From CAINVV01 sp037137375 (GTDB taxonomy: Bacteria > Bacteroidota > Bacteroidia > Bacteroidales > Prolixibacteraceae), in NCBI GenBank assembly GCA_037137375.1, contig JBAXKJ010000011.1, positions 62,001 through 126,000 on the forward strand: a DNA stretch of 64,000 nt, read 5' to 3'. The notes below the pieces were generated by a model that made no database searches, was not told where the DNA came from, and was given only the letters and a program-made list of their open reading frames with translations. Made by a program: the position numbers and the translations under genes. Position 1 is the stretch's first letter. Each line of letters begins with the position of its first letter. Shown here piece after piece: positions 47,801 through 55,377 of this stretch.

Positions 47801-47817
47801 TAAATCTTACATTCTAA
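44812..47817 (+). CDS. susC: SusC-family TonB-dependent maltodextrin transporter
   Basis: The protein has 1001 residues from ATG 44812; a TTG nine bases upstream is in frame but less likely. A signal peptide ends at LPAFAQ. A carboxypeptidase-regulatory-like domain (about 25-105) and plug (about 110-235: EVVVIGYGTVKKNDATGAV, IYGSRASNGVILITTKK) follow, then the barrel ending NLTF. It begins the SusCDEF-amylase gene order and should import starch oligosaccharides. SusD follows 18 bases downstream. The gene symbol is used in the broad family sense. Confidence 0.94.
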   Translation: MKIELAKMKILWFFLLAVLTLPAFAQEKSISGTVTDASSKESLIGVTVQVQGTTIGTATDIDGKFNLKVKPGQKLVFSFVGYVSQTIDVGQQTSLKIALSPQTQGLDEVVVIGYGTVKKNDATGAVSTVSSKDFAKGGITSPQDLIVGKSAGTVITSSGGAPGAGSTIRIRGGSSMSASNDPLIIIDGFPVSNSGISGLANPLSTINPNDIETFTVLKDASATAIYGSRASNGVILITTKKGTAGKPMKIEYNGTFSANTIPAYMDVLSGDELRSLALTLAQKSAVGLSMGALGRLGNQNTNWQKEIYQTALAHDHNISLSGGVKTMPYRASLGYTNQNGILKTTNMERSTLAIGLDPTFLDKTLKVSFNVKGSYTKQNFGDQGAVGSAVFFDPTQPVMNGNTKFGGYYTWINLSDVLPDGSMDPNGSPNPIGVSNPVAMLNQTDNKSSVKRVLGNIQLDYRFPFLPDLRANVNAGYDYFSTTGHNNAPNNAAFTFRNGIGKVNDYSQTGKTSLFDFYLNYVKDIKSAKSKIDATAGYSWQHFYKDGTSFSSNGDGTQISDNHSSFINENYLISFFGRLNYTFMERYLLTFTVRDDGSSRFSESNRWGIFPAAAVAWKVKDESFLKNVNAVSDLKLRLGWGITGQQDIGNDFPYLPVYRESTATAQYQFGNNTFYNTLRPNPYDANIKWEQTATYNLGLDFGFLKNRITGSIDAYKRETKDLLNFIPIAAGSNFSNFLTTNVGNLENKGIELSLTGQIITSKDLNWSVGFNAAYNENKITKLTKTDDPNYAGVDVGGIGGGVGNFIQNQSVGFPSNSFFVFQQVYGSNGMPIEGLYVDRTGTGGTITSNNLNKYHYKKPAPDYTVGINTRLSYKQVDFSFSGRANIGNYVYNNVASGALYSTVYNQSGFFNNLPQQVNDAKFTNTQYFSDLYVENASFFKMDNMSVGYNFEKFYRARLSLTVQNAFTITKYKGLDPEVNGGIDNNFYPRPRVYVLGVNLTF

Positions 47818-47835
47818 CTTTATTAAGAATACGAC

Positions 47836-49398
47836 ATGAAAAGTTATAAAATTAAATCCATAGCTGTACTCTTTGCCGCACTGATGGTTACTTCCTGCGT
47901 CAAAGACTTGAATCTTACGCCGAAAGATCCAAATATCGTAACCTCACTAACAGTTTACAGTACCCCAGCTGCTTACAAAGAGGGTCTTGCAAAACTGTAT
48001 GCGACTTTTGCCCTCAGCGGCCAGCAGGGCCCTTCAGGGCAGGCCGATATCGCCGGAATTGATGAGGGTTTCTCCAACTACCTGCGTCAATACTGGAATG
48101 CTCAGGAATTATCTACCGATGAAGCCGTTATGGCATGGAATGATGCATCAATCAAGGACTTCCACTGGCAAACCTGGGCTCCCAATGACGTGTTTATTGC
48201 CGCAATATATTCTCGCATCATGTACACCGTTGCCCTATGCAATGAGTACGTTCGGGCTACCGCAGGCAATACCAACACCGATATCATGAAATATGCTGCC
48301 GAGGCAAGATTCCTCCGCGCATTGGCATATTCCCACGCAATCGACCTTTTCGGCAATCCTCCTTTCGTAACAGAAGCAGATTCACCAGGCGCTTTCTTCC
48401 CAACACAGACTACCCGTACTGCCCTATTTACCTATATCGAATCGGAACTCAAGGCGATTGAAAATTTGCTTGGAGCGCCAAAATTTGAATACGGCCGTGC
48501 CGATCAGGCTGCTGCTTGGACACTCCTGGCAAAACTCTATCTGAACGCCAAGACTTACAATGGCTCAGATAAAAATGCGGATTGTGTTACCTATTGCAAT
48601 AAAGTTATCGCTGCCGGTTATACGCTGAATACAAAATATGCCAATAACTTCACTGCAGACAACAACATCAGCCCTGAGATGATCTTCCCTATCACCAACG
48701 ACGGCGCACATACCCAATCTTATGGTGGAATGACTTACCTCATCCATGCTCAAATTGGCGGATCTATGTCTCCAGCGAAATTTGGTGTCGGTGGCGGTTG
48801 GGGTGGCATTCGTACCACGAAAGCCCTTGTTAACAAATTCCCAGATGTAACAGGAGCTGCCGACAAACGTGCGATGTTCTGGACGGACGGTCAGAAGCTG
48901 GATATTTTGGATATTGGTCAGTTTACAGACGGATATGCCATTACGAAATATTCAAACCTTACTTCAACTGGCGCGGCTGCACCACACGCACATCCCGACT
49001 TCGTGGATACCGACTACCCGATGTTCCGCCTTGCCGACGTCTATCTGATGTATGCCGAAGCAACTCTTAGAGGTGCCTCTACCGGGAATGCCACGACTGC
49101 ATTGGGTTACGTCAACGCAATTCGTGCCAGAGCTTATGGCAATGCCACTGGTAATATCACGACCGCTCAGTTGACTCTGGATTTCCTTCTGGATGAACGT
49201 TCCCGTGAACTTTACTGGGAAGGTACCCGTCGTACAGACCTGATCCGTTATGGAAAATTCACCGGCGGAACCTACTTGTGGCCCTGGAAAGGAAAAGTTG
49301 CCGCAGGAGCTTCAACCGAGGCCTTCCGCGATCTATATCCTATCCCATCAAATGATTTAGGAGCAAATCCGACATTAAAACAAAACACTGGTTATTAA
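47836..49398 (+). CDS. susD: SusD-family starch-oligosaccharide-binding lipoprotein
   Basis: The 520-residue protein starts with a lipoprotein signal (ALMVTSCVKD, Cys about residue 21). The SusD fold is clear from MFRLADVYLMYAEATLRG and the C-terminal DLYPIPSNDLG, followed by NPTLKQNTGY. It forms the lid of the SusC transporter encoded 18 bases upstream and should capture maltodextrins at the surface. SusE- and SusF-like genes follow, so the order matches the canonical sus locus. The fold is certain; the ligand is inferred from neighbours. Confidence 0.93.
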   Translation: MKSYKIKSIAVLFAALMVTSCVKDLNLTPKDPNIVTSLTVYSTPAAYKEGLAKLYATFALSGQQGPSGQADIAGIDEGFSNYLRQYWNAQELSTDEAVMAWNDASIKDFHWQTWAPNDVFIAAIYSRIMYTVALCNEYVRATAGNTNTDIMKYAAEARFLRALAYSHAIDLFGNPPFVTEADSPGAFFPTQTTRTALFTYIESELKAIENLLGAPKFEYGRADQAAAWTLLAKLYLNAKTYNGSDKNADCVTYCNKVIAAGYTLNTKYANNFTADNNISPEMIFPITNDGAHTQSYGGMTYLIHAQIGGSMSPAKFGVGGGWGGIRTTKALVNKFPDVTGAADKRAMFWTDGQKLDILDIGQFTDGYAITKYSNLTSTGAAAPHAHPDFVDTDYPMFRLADVYLMYAEATLRGASTGNATTALGYVNAIRARAYGNATGNITTAQLTLDFLLDERSRELYWEGTRRTDLIRYGKFTGGTYLWPWKGKVAAGASTEAFRDLYPIPSNDLGANPTLKQNTGY

Positions 49399-49421
49399 TT
49401 AAACCGCTAAATTTTTGAGCA

Positions 49422-50417
49422 ATGAATAAAAAAATATTTATATATCTGACTTTCATTGGGTTGACCGGACTTTTGTTTTCTTGCGAGAAAGAAGGAACAA
49501 AAGCTGTATTGTTGGACAACCCTGTTGCCCCAACACTTGTCAGCGTTCCGGACCTGACCCTGAAAAGGACCAATGGCACGAATACGCTCGAGTTTGTTGG
49601 TACTGCCGTAGATCCAGGCTTCCAGGCCTCCATCACCTATAACCTGGAAGCAGCTGCAAAAGGAACAAATTTTCAGAATCCTATTTTGATCATGAGCGAT
49701 AAACAGGATCTCTCTTTGAAAATAGCAGTAAGTGACCTGAACGGGATCTTGCTGAAATACTTTCCTGCCGATCAGGTTTCCTCCCTGGATTTCAGAATCA
49801 GATCTGTACTTTCACTCAGTAGCGGAACAGGATCCTATGTGTATAGTTCGATTGCCAAATCTGTTGATGTGACCACTTATGGTTTGCCTCGTCTCGACCT
49901 GGTTAATTCGGGCATTACGCAGAAAGTTGAATCCGCATTAGGGAACGGTGTATATGTCAACTTTGTAAAACTGGACGCAACCAAGGCTTTCACTGTGAAA
50001 GATCCGGATTCCAATACAGTTTATGGTGGCAAGACTGGAGTATTATCGGTCAATGGCACTGCAATTTCAGCTCCTGCCAGCGGCTGGTATAAACTCACCG
50101 TCGATACCAAGGGCTTGACTTACAAACTGGATCCTTACATGATAGGCCTGGTTGGAGATGCAACGCCAAACGGATGGAATGCACCGGATTCTAAAATGGA
50201 TTACAATGCTGCTACAGGAACATGGTCCATCAAGATCACACTGATTACCGGAAGTATTAAATTCAGGCTAAACGACGACTGGGGATGGAACTTGGGTGGT
50301 ACCACGGATAACCTCACACAAAACGGTGCAAACTGCTCTGTCAATGCAGGTACCTACACGATTACCCTGACTATCATCAACGGTACGACCGGAACTTATA
50401 AAATTGTTAACAGCTAA
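49422..50417 (+). CDS. SusE-like starch-binding surface lipoprotein
   Basis: The 331-residue lipoprotein (TGLLFSCEKE, Cys about residue 21) has an N-terminal SusE-type Ig-like domain (about 35-155). Carbohydrate-binding modules follow. The last one begins GLVGDATPNGWNAPDS and contains SIKFRLNDDWGWNLGG, the aromatic-rich binding pattern of SusE/SusF. It probably holds starch at the cell surface beside SusCD. It follows SusD by 23 bases. The module pattern recurs twice in the next gene, which suggests a duplication history between the two proteins. Length is close to that of SusE in Bacteroides. Confidence 0.82.
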   Translation: MNKKIFIYLTFIGLTGLLFSCEKEGTKAVLLDNPVAPTLVSVPDLTLKRTNGTNTLEFVGTAVDPGFQASITYNLEAAAKGTNFQNPILIMSDKQDLSLKIAVSDLNGILLKYFPADQVSSLDFRIRSVLSLSSGTGSYVYSSIAKSVDVTTYGLPRLDLVNSGITQKVESALGNGVYVNFVKLDATKAFTVKDPDSNTVYGGKTGVLSVNGTAISAPASGWYKLTVDTKGLTYKLDPYMIGLVGDATPNGWNAPDSKMDYNAATGTWSIKITLITGSIKFRLNDDWGWNLGGTTDNLTQNGANCSVNAGTYTITLTIINGTTGTYKIVNS

Positions 50418-50430
50418 AGATGGTTGGTAG

Positions 50431-50458
50431 GATTGCAGGCTGTAACAGGCCTGTAATC
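50431..50458 (+). promoter_or_regulatory. Stem-loop between SusE-like and SusF-like genes
   Basis: GATTGCAGGC (50431-50440) pairs with GCCTGTAATC (50449-50458) over ten positions, one of them a G-T wobble, around an 8-base loop. Only a short TT follows, so it may be a processing or attenuation element, not a full terminator. It starts 13 bases after the SusE-like stop. Confidence 0.45.
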
Positions 50459-50517
50459 TTCCATTCTGACAGTATTTTATACTATAACAGATTATTTTGA
50501 TCTTAAAAAAAAATCAT

Positions 50518-52374
50518 ATGAAAATAATGTCCAAATACAGATTATTGGCCATCCTGGTAACAGCAACCATCTTTTTTGCGACTTGTACCAAGGAAACTTC
50601 GAACGTCAGGTTACCTGCCACGATGGCTACTTCACAGACTCTGAACATCAAATCTGATGCTGCGACAGTAGTTGGATTTGTAGTAGCGCAGGGTGATGGC
50701 GTTGTGGAGAAGGGGATTTGCTACAACACTTCACCTGCACCGACCACTACCAATAACAAGGTAGCTTATGCCGGAACTGCTACCACTGCCGCATTTAATG
50801 TTACACTTCCCGGACTTGCTTATGCAACCAAATATTACGCAAGGGCCTATGCCACCACTTCCGGTGGTACGGTCTACGGAGAAGAACTTAACTTCACCAC
50901 ATTGCCTGTAGTACCTACCGTCACAACGACTGCCATCACTGCGATTACGGGCAATGCAGCTGCCAGCGGCGGTAATGTAACAGTTGCGGGGGGTGCTGAT
51001 GTCACTGCACGTGGTATTTGTTTCAGTACTACCAATCAGACACCGACAATTGCTGACACCAATACTTCTGATTCAAAGGGTACTGGTGTATTTTCAAGTG
51101 CGCTCGCCAGTCTGAAAGGCAATACTACCTATTATGTTCGTGCTTATGCTACCAATAGCGCAGGTACAGGCTATGGGACCGTCTTATCTTTTAAGACCCT
51201 GATCGACCTGCCTGTTGTTACCACGACCGATGTAACATTGATAACTAAAGTGTCTGCTGTTTCCGGTGGAGCCGTTACTTATGATGGTGGTGGAACCGTT
51301 ACCGCGAAGGGTCTTGCCTGGGGTACTGGTGCCAACCCGACAGTCGCTGGTTCAAAGATTGACGGTGGAACCGGATTAGGTGCCTTCGTCAGCAACCTCA
51401 CCGGATTGGCAAAATTCACGACCTATCACGTACGTGCTTATGCAACGAACAGTGCAGGTACAGCTTATGGTTCAGATGTGACATTTACAACACTCGCTGA
51501 CATTATTACCTGGAACGTTCCTGGTGACTATGTTGCCGCCAGCTATCCCGGTTCAGCTTATGCCGACTGGTCTCCTGATAAATCACCTCAGGTCATCAGT
51601 ACCATCGCAGCTCCGAATAGCCTGGAAGGATATGTCTATATGGCCAACGCAAGCAACAATTGGAAATTTGCATCCCAGCCAAACTGGAATGGTCCTAATT
51701 ATGGTGATGATAACAAATCGGGCAAACTTGATCCAAATGCTGCCAACAATATCGCTTCACCAAAAGGATACTACAAATTGAATGTTGATGCAACTAAAAT
51801 GACCTACACTGCCGTGGCCACCACCTGGGGTCTTATCGGGGATGCAACGCCAAACGGTTGGAATGACGAGACAGCCTTAACTTTCGATCCTGCACAGCAA
51901 ATCTGGTGGGGTGCCATGCACTTAACAGCTGCCAGTATTAAATTCAGGGCTAACCATGATTGGGGTTACAATTATGGAAGTGATAAGGCAGATGGTACCT
52001 TAGGTGCCGGTGCTGCGAATATTCCTGTTAGTTTGGAAGCCGATTATGTGATTAACCTGAACTTAAGCAAACCAAATGCATATACCTATAGCGCAAACAG
52101 ATGGGGTATTATCGGTGATGCTACTCCAGGCGGCTGGAATACAGATACCAACATGACCTGGGATGCTACGGCTAAGGTTCTTAAAGTAACACTGAATCTT
52201 ACCGCAGGTTCCTATAAATTCAGGGCCAACGACGACTGGGCCGTAAATGTTGGAGGTAGTCTGACTGCCCTATCACAGGGAGGTGACAATATCCCTGTTG
52301 CGGTTGCCGGAAATTATACCATTACGTTGAATGTAAGCAAAGCGGTTTATACAGCAACCATTACAAAGAACTAA
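50518..52374 (+). CDS. SusF-like multi-module starch-binding lipoprotein with FN3-like repeats
   Basis: Started at ATG 50518 the protein has 618 residues; an in-frame TTG at 50497 lies upstream. The lipoprotein signal is IFFATCTKET. The mature protein has three FN3-like repeats of about 90-100 residues (each with TYYVRAYATNSAG-like strands, about residues 30-325). Three SusE/F-type carbohydrate modules follow, one diverged (about 330-440) and two clear (GLIGDATPNGWNDE, then GIIGDATPGGWNTD). Classic SusF has CBMs and one Ig domain, so the triple FN3 stalk is unusual and may extend the binding sites from the surface. A terminator follows 20 bases after its stop. Confidence 0.75.
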   Translation: MKIMSKYRLLAILVTATIFFATCTKETSNVRLPATMATSQTLNIKSDAATVVGFVVAQGDGVVEKGICYNTSPAPTTTNNKVAYAGTATTAAFNVTLPGLAYATKYYARAYATTSGGTVYGEELNFTTLPVVPTVTTTAITAITGNAAASGGNVTVAGGADVTARGICFSTTNQTPTIADTNTSDSKGTGVFSSALASLKGNTTYYVRAYATNSAGTGYGTVLSFKTLIDLPVVTTTDVTLITKVSAVSGGAVTYDGGGTVTAKGLAWGTGANPTVAGSKIDGGTGLGAFVSNLTGLAKFTTYHVRAYATNSAGTAYGSDVTFTTLADIITWNVPGDYVAASYPGSAYADWSPDKSPQVISTIAAPNSLEGYVYMANASNNWKFASQPNWNGPNYGDDNKSGKLDPNAANNIASPKGYYKLNVDATKMTYTAVATTWGLIGDATPNGWNDETALTFDPAQQIWWGAMHLTAASIKFRANHDWGYNYGSDKADGTLGAGAANIPVSLEADYVINLNLSKPNAYTYSANRWGIIGDATPGGWNTDTNMTWDATAKVLKVTLNLTAGSYKFRANDDWAVNVGGSLTALSQGGDNIPVAVAGNYTITLNVSKAVYTATITKN

Positions 52375-52394
52375 TTCACACACTTAGTTGATAG

Positions 52395-52436
52395 AGAGGG
52401 GGGGTAACTGCTTGACAGGGTCCCTCCCTTTTTTTG
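52395..52436 (+). terminator. Intrinsic terminator after the SusF-like gene
   Basis: AGAGGGGGGG (52395-52404) can pair with CCCTCCCTTT (52422-52431) over ten positions, including two G-T wobbles. A run of T follows directly to 52435. The stop of the SusF-like gene is at 52374 and the amylase ATG is at 52502. This is the clearest Rho-independent terminator in the window. It may reduce, rather than abolish, read-through into the amylase gene. Confidence 0.65.
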
Positions 52437-52501
52437 CACTGCAATCGTATACGCTGAACCCACCAAATTTTTTTAACTTCATAGTTCTTAATCTCCTTCC
52501 A

Positions 52502-55297
52502 ATGAGAACCTGTACGCTTCTTTTTGCTTTGCTTTTATTTTTTAAAGTAAGTGTCTCCCAGGTCATTACATCAGTTCCAGCTCTGCCGGTGGACAACCAG
52601 CCGGTGACCATTACTTTCGATGCATCCAAAGGAACTGCAGGTTTGAAGGATTATGCCGGTGATGTCTATGCTCATATCGGAGTGATCACAGATAAAAGCA
52701 CCTCTTCCGGTGACTGGAAATATGTCGTAGCCACCTGGGGAACAAATGTTGATAAGGCAAAAATGACCAGGATAGGCGCAAACCAATATCAGATAACTTT
52801 GTCGCCTGATATCAGGCAATATTTTGCCGTTCCCGCAGGTGAGGCGATTCAAAAAATTGCCATGGTATTTCGCAGCGGCGCTCAGGTCAACGGCGCTTTC
52901 CTGGAAGGGAAAGATACCGGTAGCAAAGACATCTTCCTCGACATCTATGCCTCGACCGGACTAAATTTCGTCATCCAGCAACCTGCTAAAAACCTGGTTT
53001 TCCAGCCATACGCCAACATTCCGTTCTCAGCCTCTGCCTCTGCAACAGCTGATTTTGAATTGTATCTGAATGCCAATAAAATCCTTGCTTCAACCGGAAC
53101 AACAATCACTTACAGCTTTAATCTTCCATCCGGGGATTACTGGATCAGGGCCAAGGCCACAGCCCAGGCAAAGACCCTCTGGGACTCGGTCTATTTTCAT
53201 GTGATTGGCGCGGAAGTCAGGGAGACACGGCCTGCAGGCGTGAAAAAGGGCATCAACTACCCTGATTCGCAATCCGCTTTGCTTGTTTTATGGGCTCCAC
53301 TAAAGCAAAATGTGTTCGTTCTTGGTGATTTCAATAACTGGCAGGCTTCCACTACTTCCAGGATGAAACGGGATGGCGACTATTTCTGGTTGAAAATTGA
53401 CAAGCTTACCCCCGGCAAAGAATATGCCTTCCAGTACCTGGTCGATGGTAGCCTGAAAATCGCCGATCCTTATACCGATAAGATTTTGGATCCATCCAAT
53501 GATAAAGGAATCAATGCTTCAACCTATCCGAACCTCCTGGCATACCCTACCGGGAAGACCGACGGCATCGTTTCTGTTCTCCAGCCTAATAAGACAAAAT
53601 ACAGCTGGCAGTCTTCCCAATTTACCCCGCCAGCCTCCGACACCTGTGTCATCTATGAGGCGTTAGTCAGGGATTTCGATGCAAAACATTCTTTTGCCGG
53701 TGTTGTCAGCCATCTGGATTACCTCAAAGACCTGAAAATAAATGTACTGGAACTGATGCCGGTCAATGAGTTCGAAGGCAACAGCAGCTGGGGCTATAAT
53801 CCTTCCTTTTATTTTGCAACCGACAAATATTATGGTCCGGCAGATGAACTTAAGAAACTGGTGGATCAATGTCATCAAAGAGGCATTGCCGTCGTAATGG
53901 ACATGGTTCTGAACCACTCCTACGGACAGAGTCCTTTCGTACAGCTCTATTTTGATGGCACCAATCCCAGCACACAGAACCCCTGGTACAACGTAAAAAG
54001 TAACTTTACCAATCCCGATGCACAGTGGGGTTATGACTTTAACCACGATAGTCCGGCGACCCGCGAACTCGTCGATAGCATCGCCTCCTACTGGATGTCA
54101 GAGTTTAGGATCGATGGCTTTAGATACGACTTCACGAAAGGATTTTCCAACAATATTAAACCAAGCTCAGACACCTGGGGAAGTAAATATGATGCCCAGC
54201 GCATCTATAACCTCGAGCGGATGGCAGGCGAAGTGAGGAAAAGGAAGAATGGAGCCCTCATCATCTTTGAACACCTGGCCGACAACAACGAGGAGAAAGA
54301 ACTCGTTGAATCAGGCAATGGAATTCTCCTCTGGGGCAATGCCGCCTTCAATTCACAGGAAGCCGCAATGGGCTTCAATGACAGCAATAATTCAGATTTA
54401 ACCTGGGCAAGTTATACCTCCCGTGGTTGGAACAAAGCCGCTTCAGTAGGTTATATGGAGAGCCACGACGAGGAAAGAATCGCCTATAAGTGCCTCACTT
54501 TTGGCAATAGCCAGGGAAGTTACACCACAAAGGACAGTACGACAGCTTACAAAAGGGCGGCCCTGACTGCAGCAATCTTTTTACCCATACCGGGACCGAA
54601 AATGATTTGGCAATTTGGTGAGCTGGGATATGACTATTCTATTGATTATCTTGGTCGTTTGGCGGAAAAGCCGATCCGTTGGGATTATGTCGACAAACCT
54701 GCCCGGACCTATCTTTTCAGGGTGATGGCCAAACTAAATTACCTCAAGAAAACCTATCCGATCTTCAGAACGACAGATTTCACTTTCGCGCTCACAGCTG
54801 ATATTAAGTGGCTGAAATTGAATCTTAACACCGACAATGTGCTGATCATCGGGAATTTCGGAGTGACTTCCGCTTCCCCGTCAGTAACGTTCCCGAAGAC
54901 GGGCACCTGGTACGAATATTTTTCGGAAACCACTCTGAATGTAACAAGTACCAGCCAGACCCTCACGCTTCCTCAGGGAGAATTCAGACTCTATTCGACG
55001 CAGAATTTCGCCAAAGCCAATATCACCACAGACGTTTCTGTCTTGCCAAAAGCCGAAGCCGGTTTCGTCGTCTGGCCCAACCCGTTAAACGACTACCTGA
55101 ATATTTCCTCTGTTTTACCGCTTTCGCGGATTGCGGTTTATTCCATGGCAGGCAGCTTAATCAAGGAGCTAACTTTACCAGGAACAGAATCCACCGCAAG
55201 GGAACTTTTCCTTGGAGACCTGCTTCGTGGTAACTATCTGATTCAGGTTATCAGCAAGGATGGGAAGAAGGAAACCAGGAAGATTGTCAAATACTAA
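52502..55297 (+). CDS. T9SS-secreted GH13 alpha-amylase with CBM48
   Basis: The protein has 931 residues from ATG 52502, which gives a signal peptide (TCTLLFALLLFFKVSVSQV); the frame opens earlier at 52388 but without signal character. Domains in order: an N-terminal sandwich (about 20-150, DUF4961-like), a second Ig-like region, a CBM48 (about 255-345: LVLWAPLKQNVFVLGDFNNW), a GH13 barrel and a C-terminal T9SS type A sorting domain (from VWPNPLNDYLNISS). Catalytic residues are Asp543 (GFRYDFTKG), Glu590 (IIFEHLADN) and Asp656 (ESHDEER). It should cut starch outside the cell or at its surface, in the role of SusG. The T9SS tail replaces the lipid anchor of SusG. Confidence 0.9.
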   Translation: MRTCTLLFALLLFFKVSVSQVITSVPALPVDNQPVTITFDASKGTAGLKDYAGDVYAHIGVITDKSTSSGDWKYVVATWGTNVDKAKMTRIGANQYQITLSPDIRQYFAVPAGEAIQKIAMVFRSGAQVNGAFLEGKDTGSKDIFLDIYASTGLNFVIQQPAKNLVFQPYANIPFSASASATADFELYLNANKILASTGTTITYSFNLPSGDYWIRAKATAQAKTLWDSVYFHVIGAEVRETRPAGVKKGINYPDSQSALLVLWAPLKQNVFVLGDFNNWQASTTSRMKRDGDYFWLKIDKLTPGKEYAFQYLVDGSLKIADPYTDKILDPSNDKGINASTYPNLLAYPTGKTDGIVSVLQPNKTKYSWQSSQFTPPASDTCVIYEALVRDFDAKHSFAGVVSHLDYLKDLKINVLELMPVNEFEGNSSWGYNPSFYFATDKYYGPADELKKLVDQCHQRGIAVVMDMVLNHSYGQSPFVQLYFDGTNPSTQNPWYNVKSNFTNPDAQWGYDFNHDSPATRELVDSIASYWMSEFRIDGFRYDFTKGFSNNIKPSSDTWGSKYDAQRIYNLERMAGEVRKRKNGALIIFEHLADNNEEKELVESGNGILLWGNAAFNSQEAAMGFNDSNNSDLTWASYTSRGWNKAASVGYMESHDEERIAYKCLTFGNSQGSYTTKDSTTAYKRAALTAAIFLPIPGPKMIWQFGELGYDYSIDYLGRLAEKPIRWDYVDKPARTYLFRVMAKLNYLKKTYPIFRTTDFTFALTADIKWLKLNLNTDNVLIIGNFGVTSASPSVTFPKTGTWYEYFSETTLNVTSTSQTLTLPQGEFRLYSTQNFAKANITTDVSVLPKAEAGFVVWPNPLNDYLNISSVLPLSRIAVYSMAGSLIKELTLPGTESTARELFLGDLLRGNYLIQVISKDGKKETRKIVKY

Positions 55298-55377
55298 GGT
55301 ATTGCAGCGCAGATTAAACCTTCGGAATTTTCTGACGTCAAACAGAATCTTAGTTATGTTTTTGAAAGTCAATAATT

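Noticed and set aside
52388..52501. Upstream extension of the secreted amylase
   Set aside because: It overlaps the terminator hairpin, and the signal peptide begins at ATG 52502.
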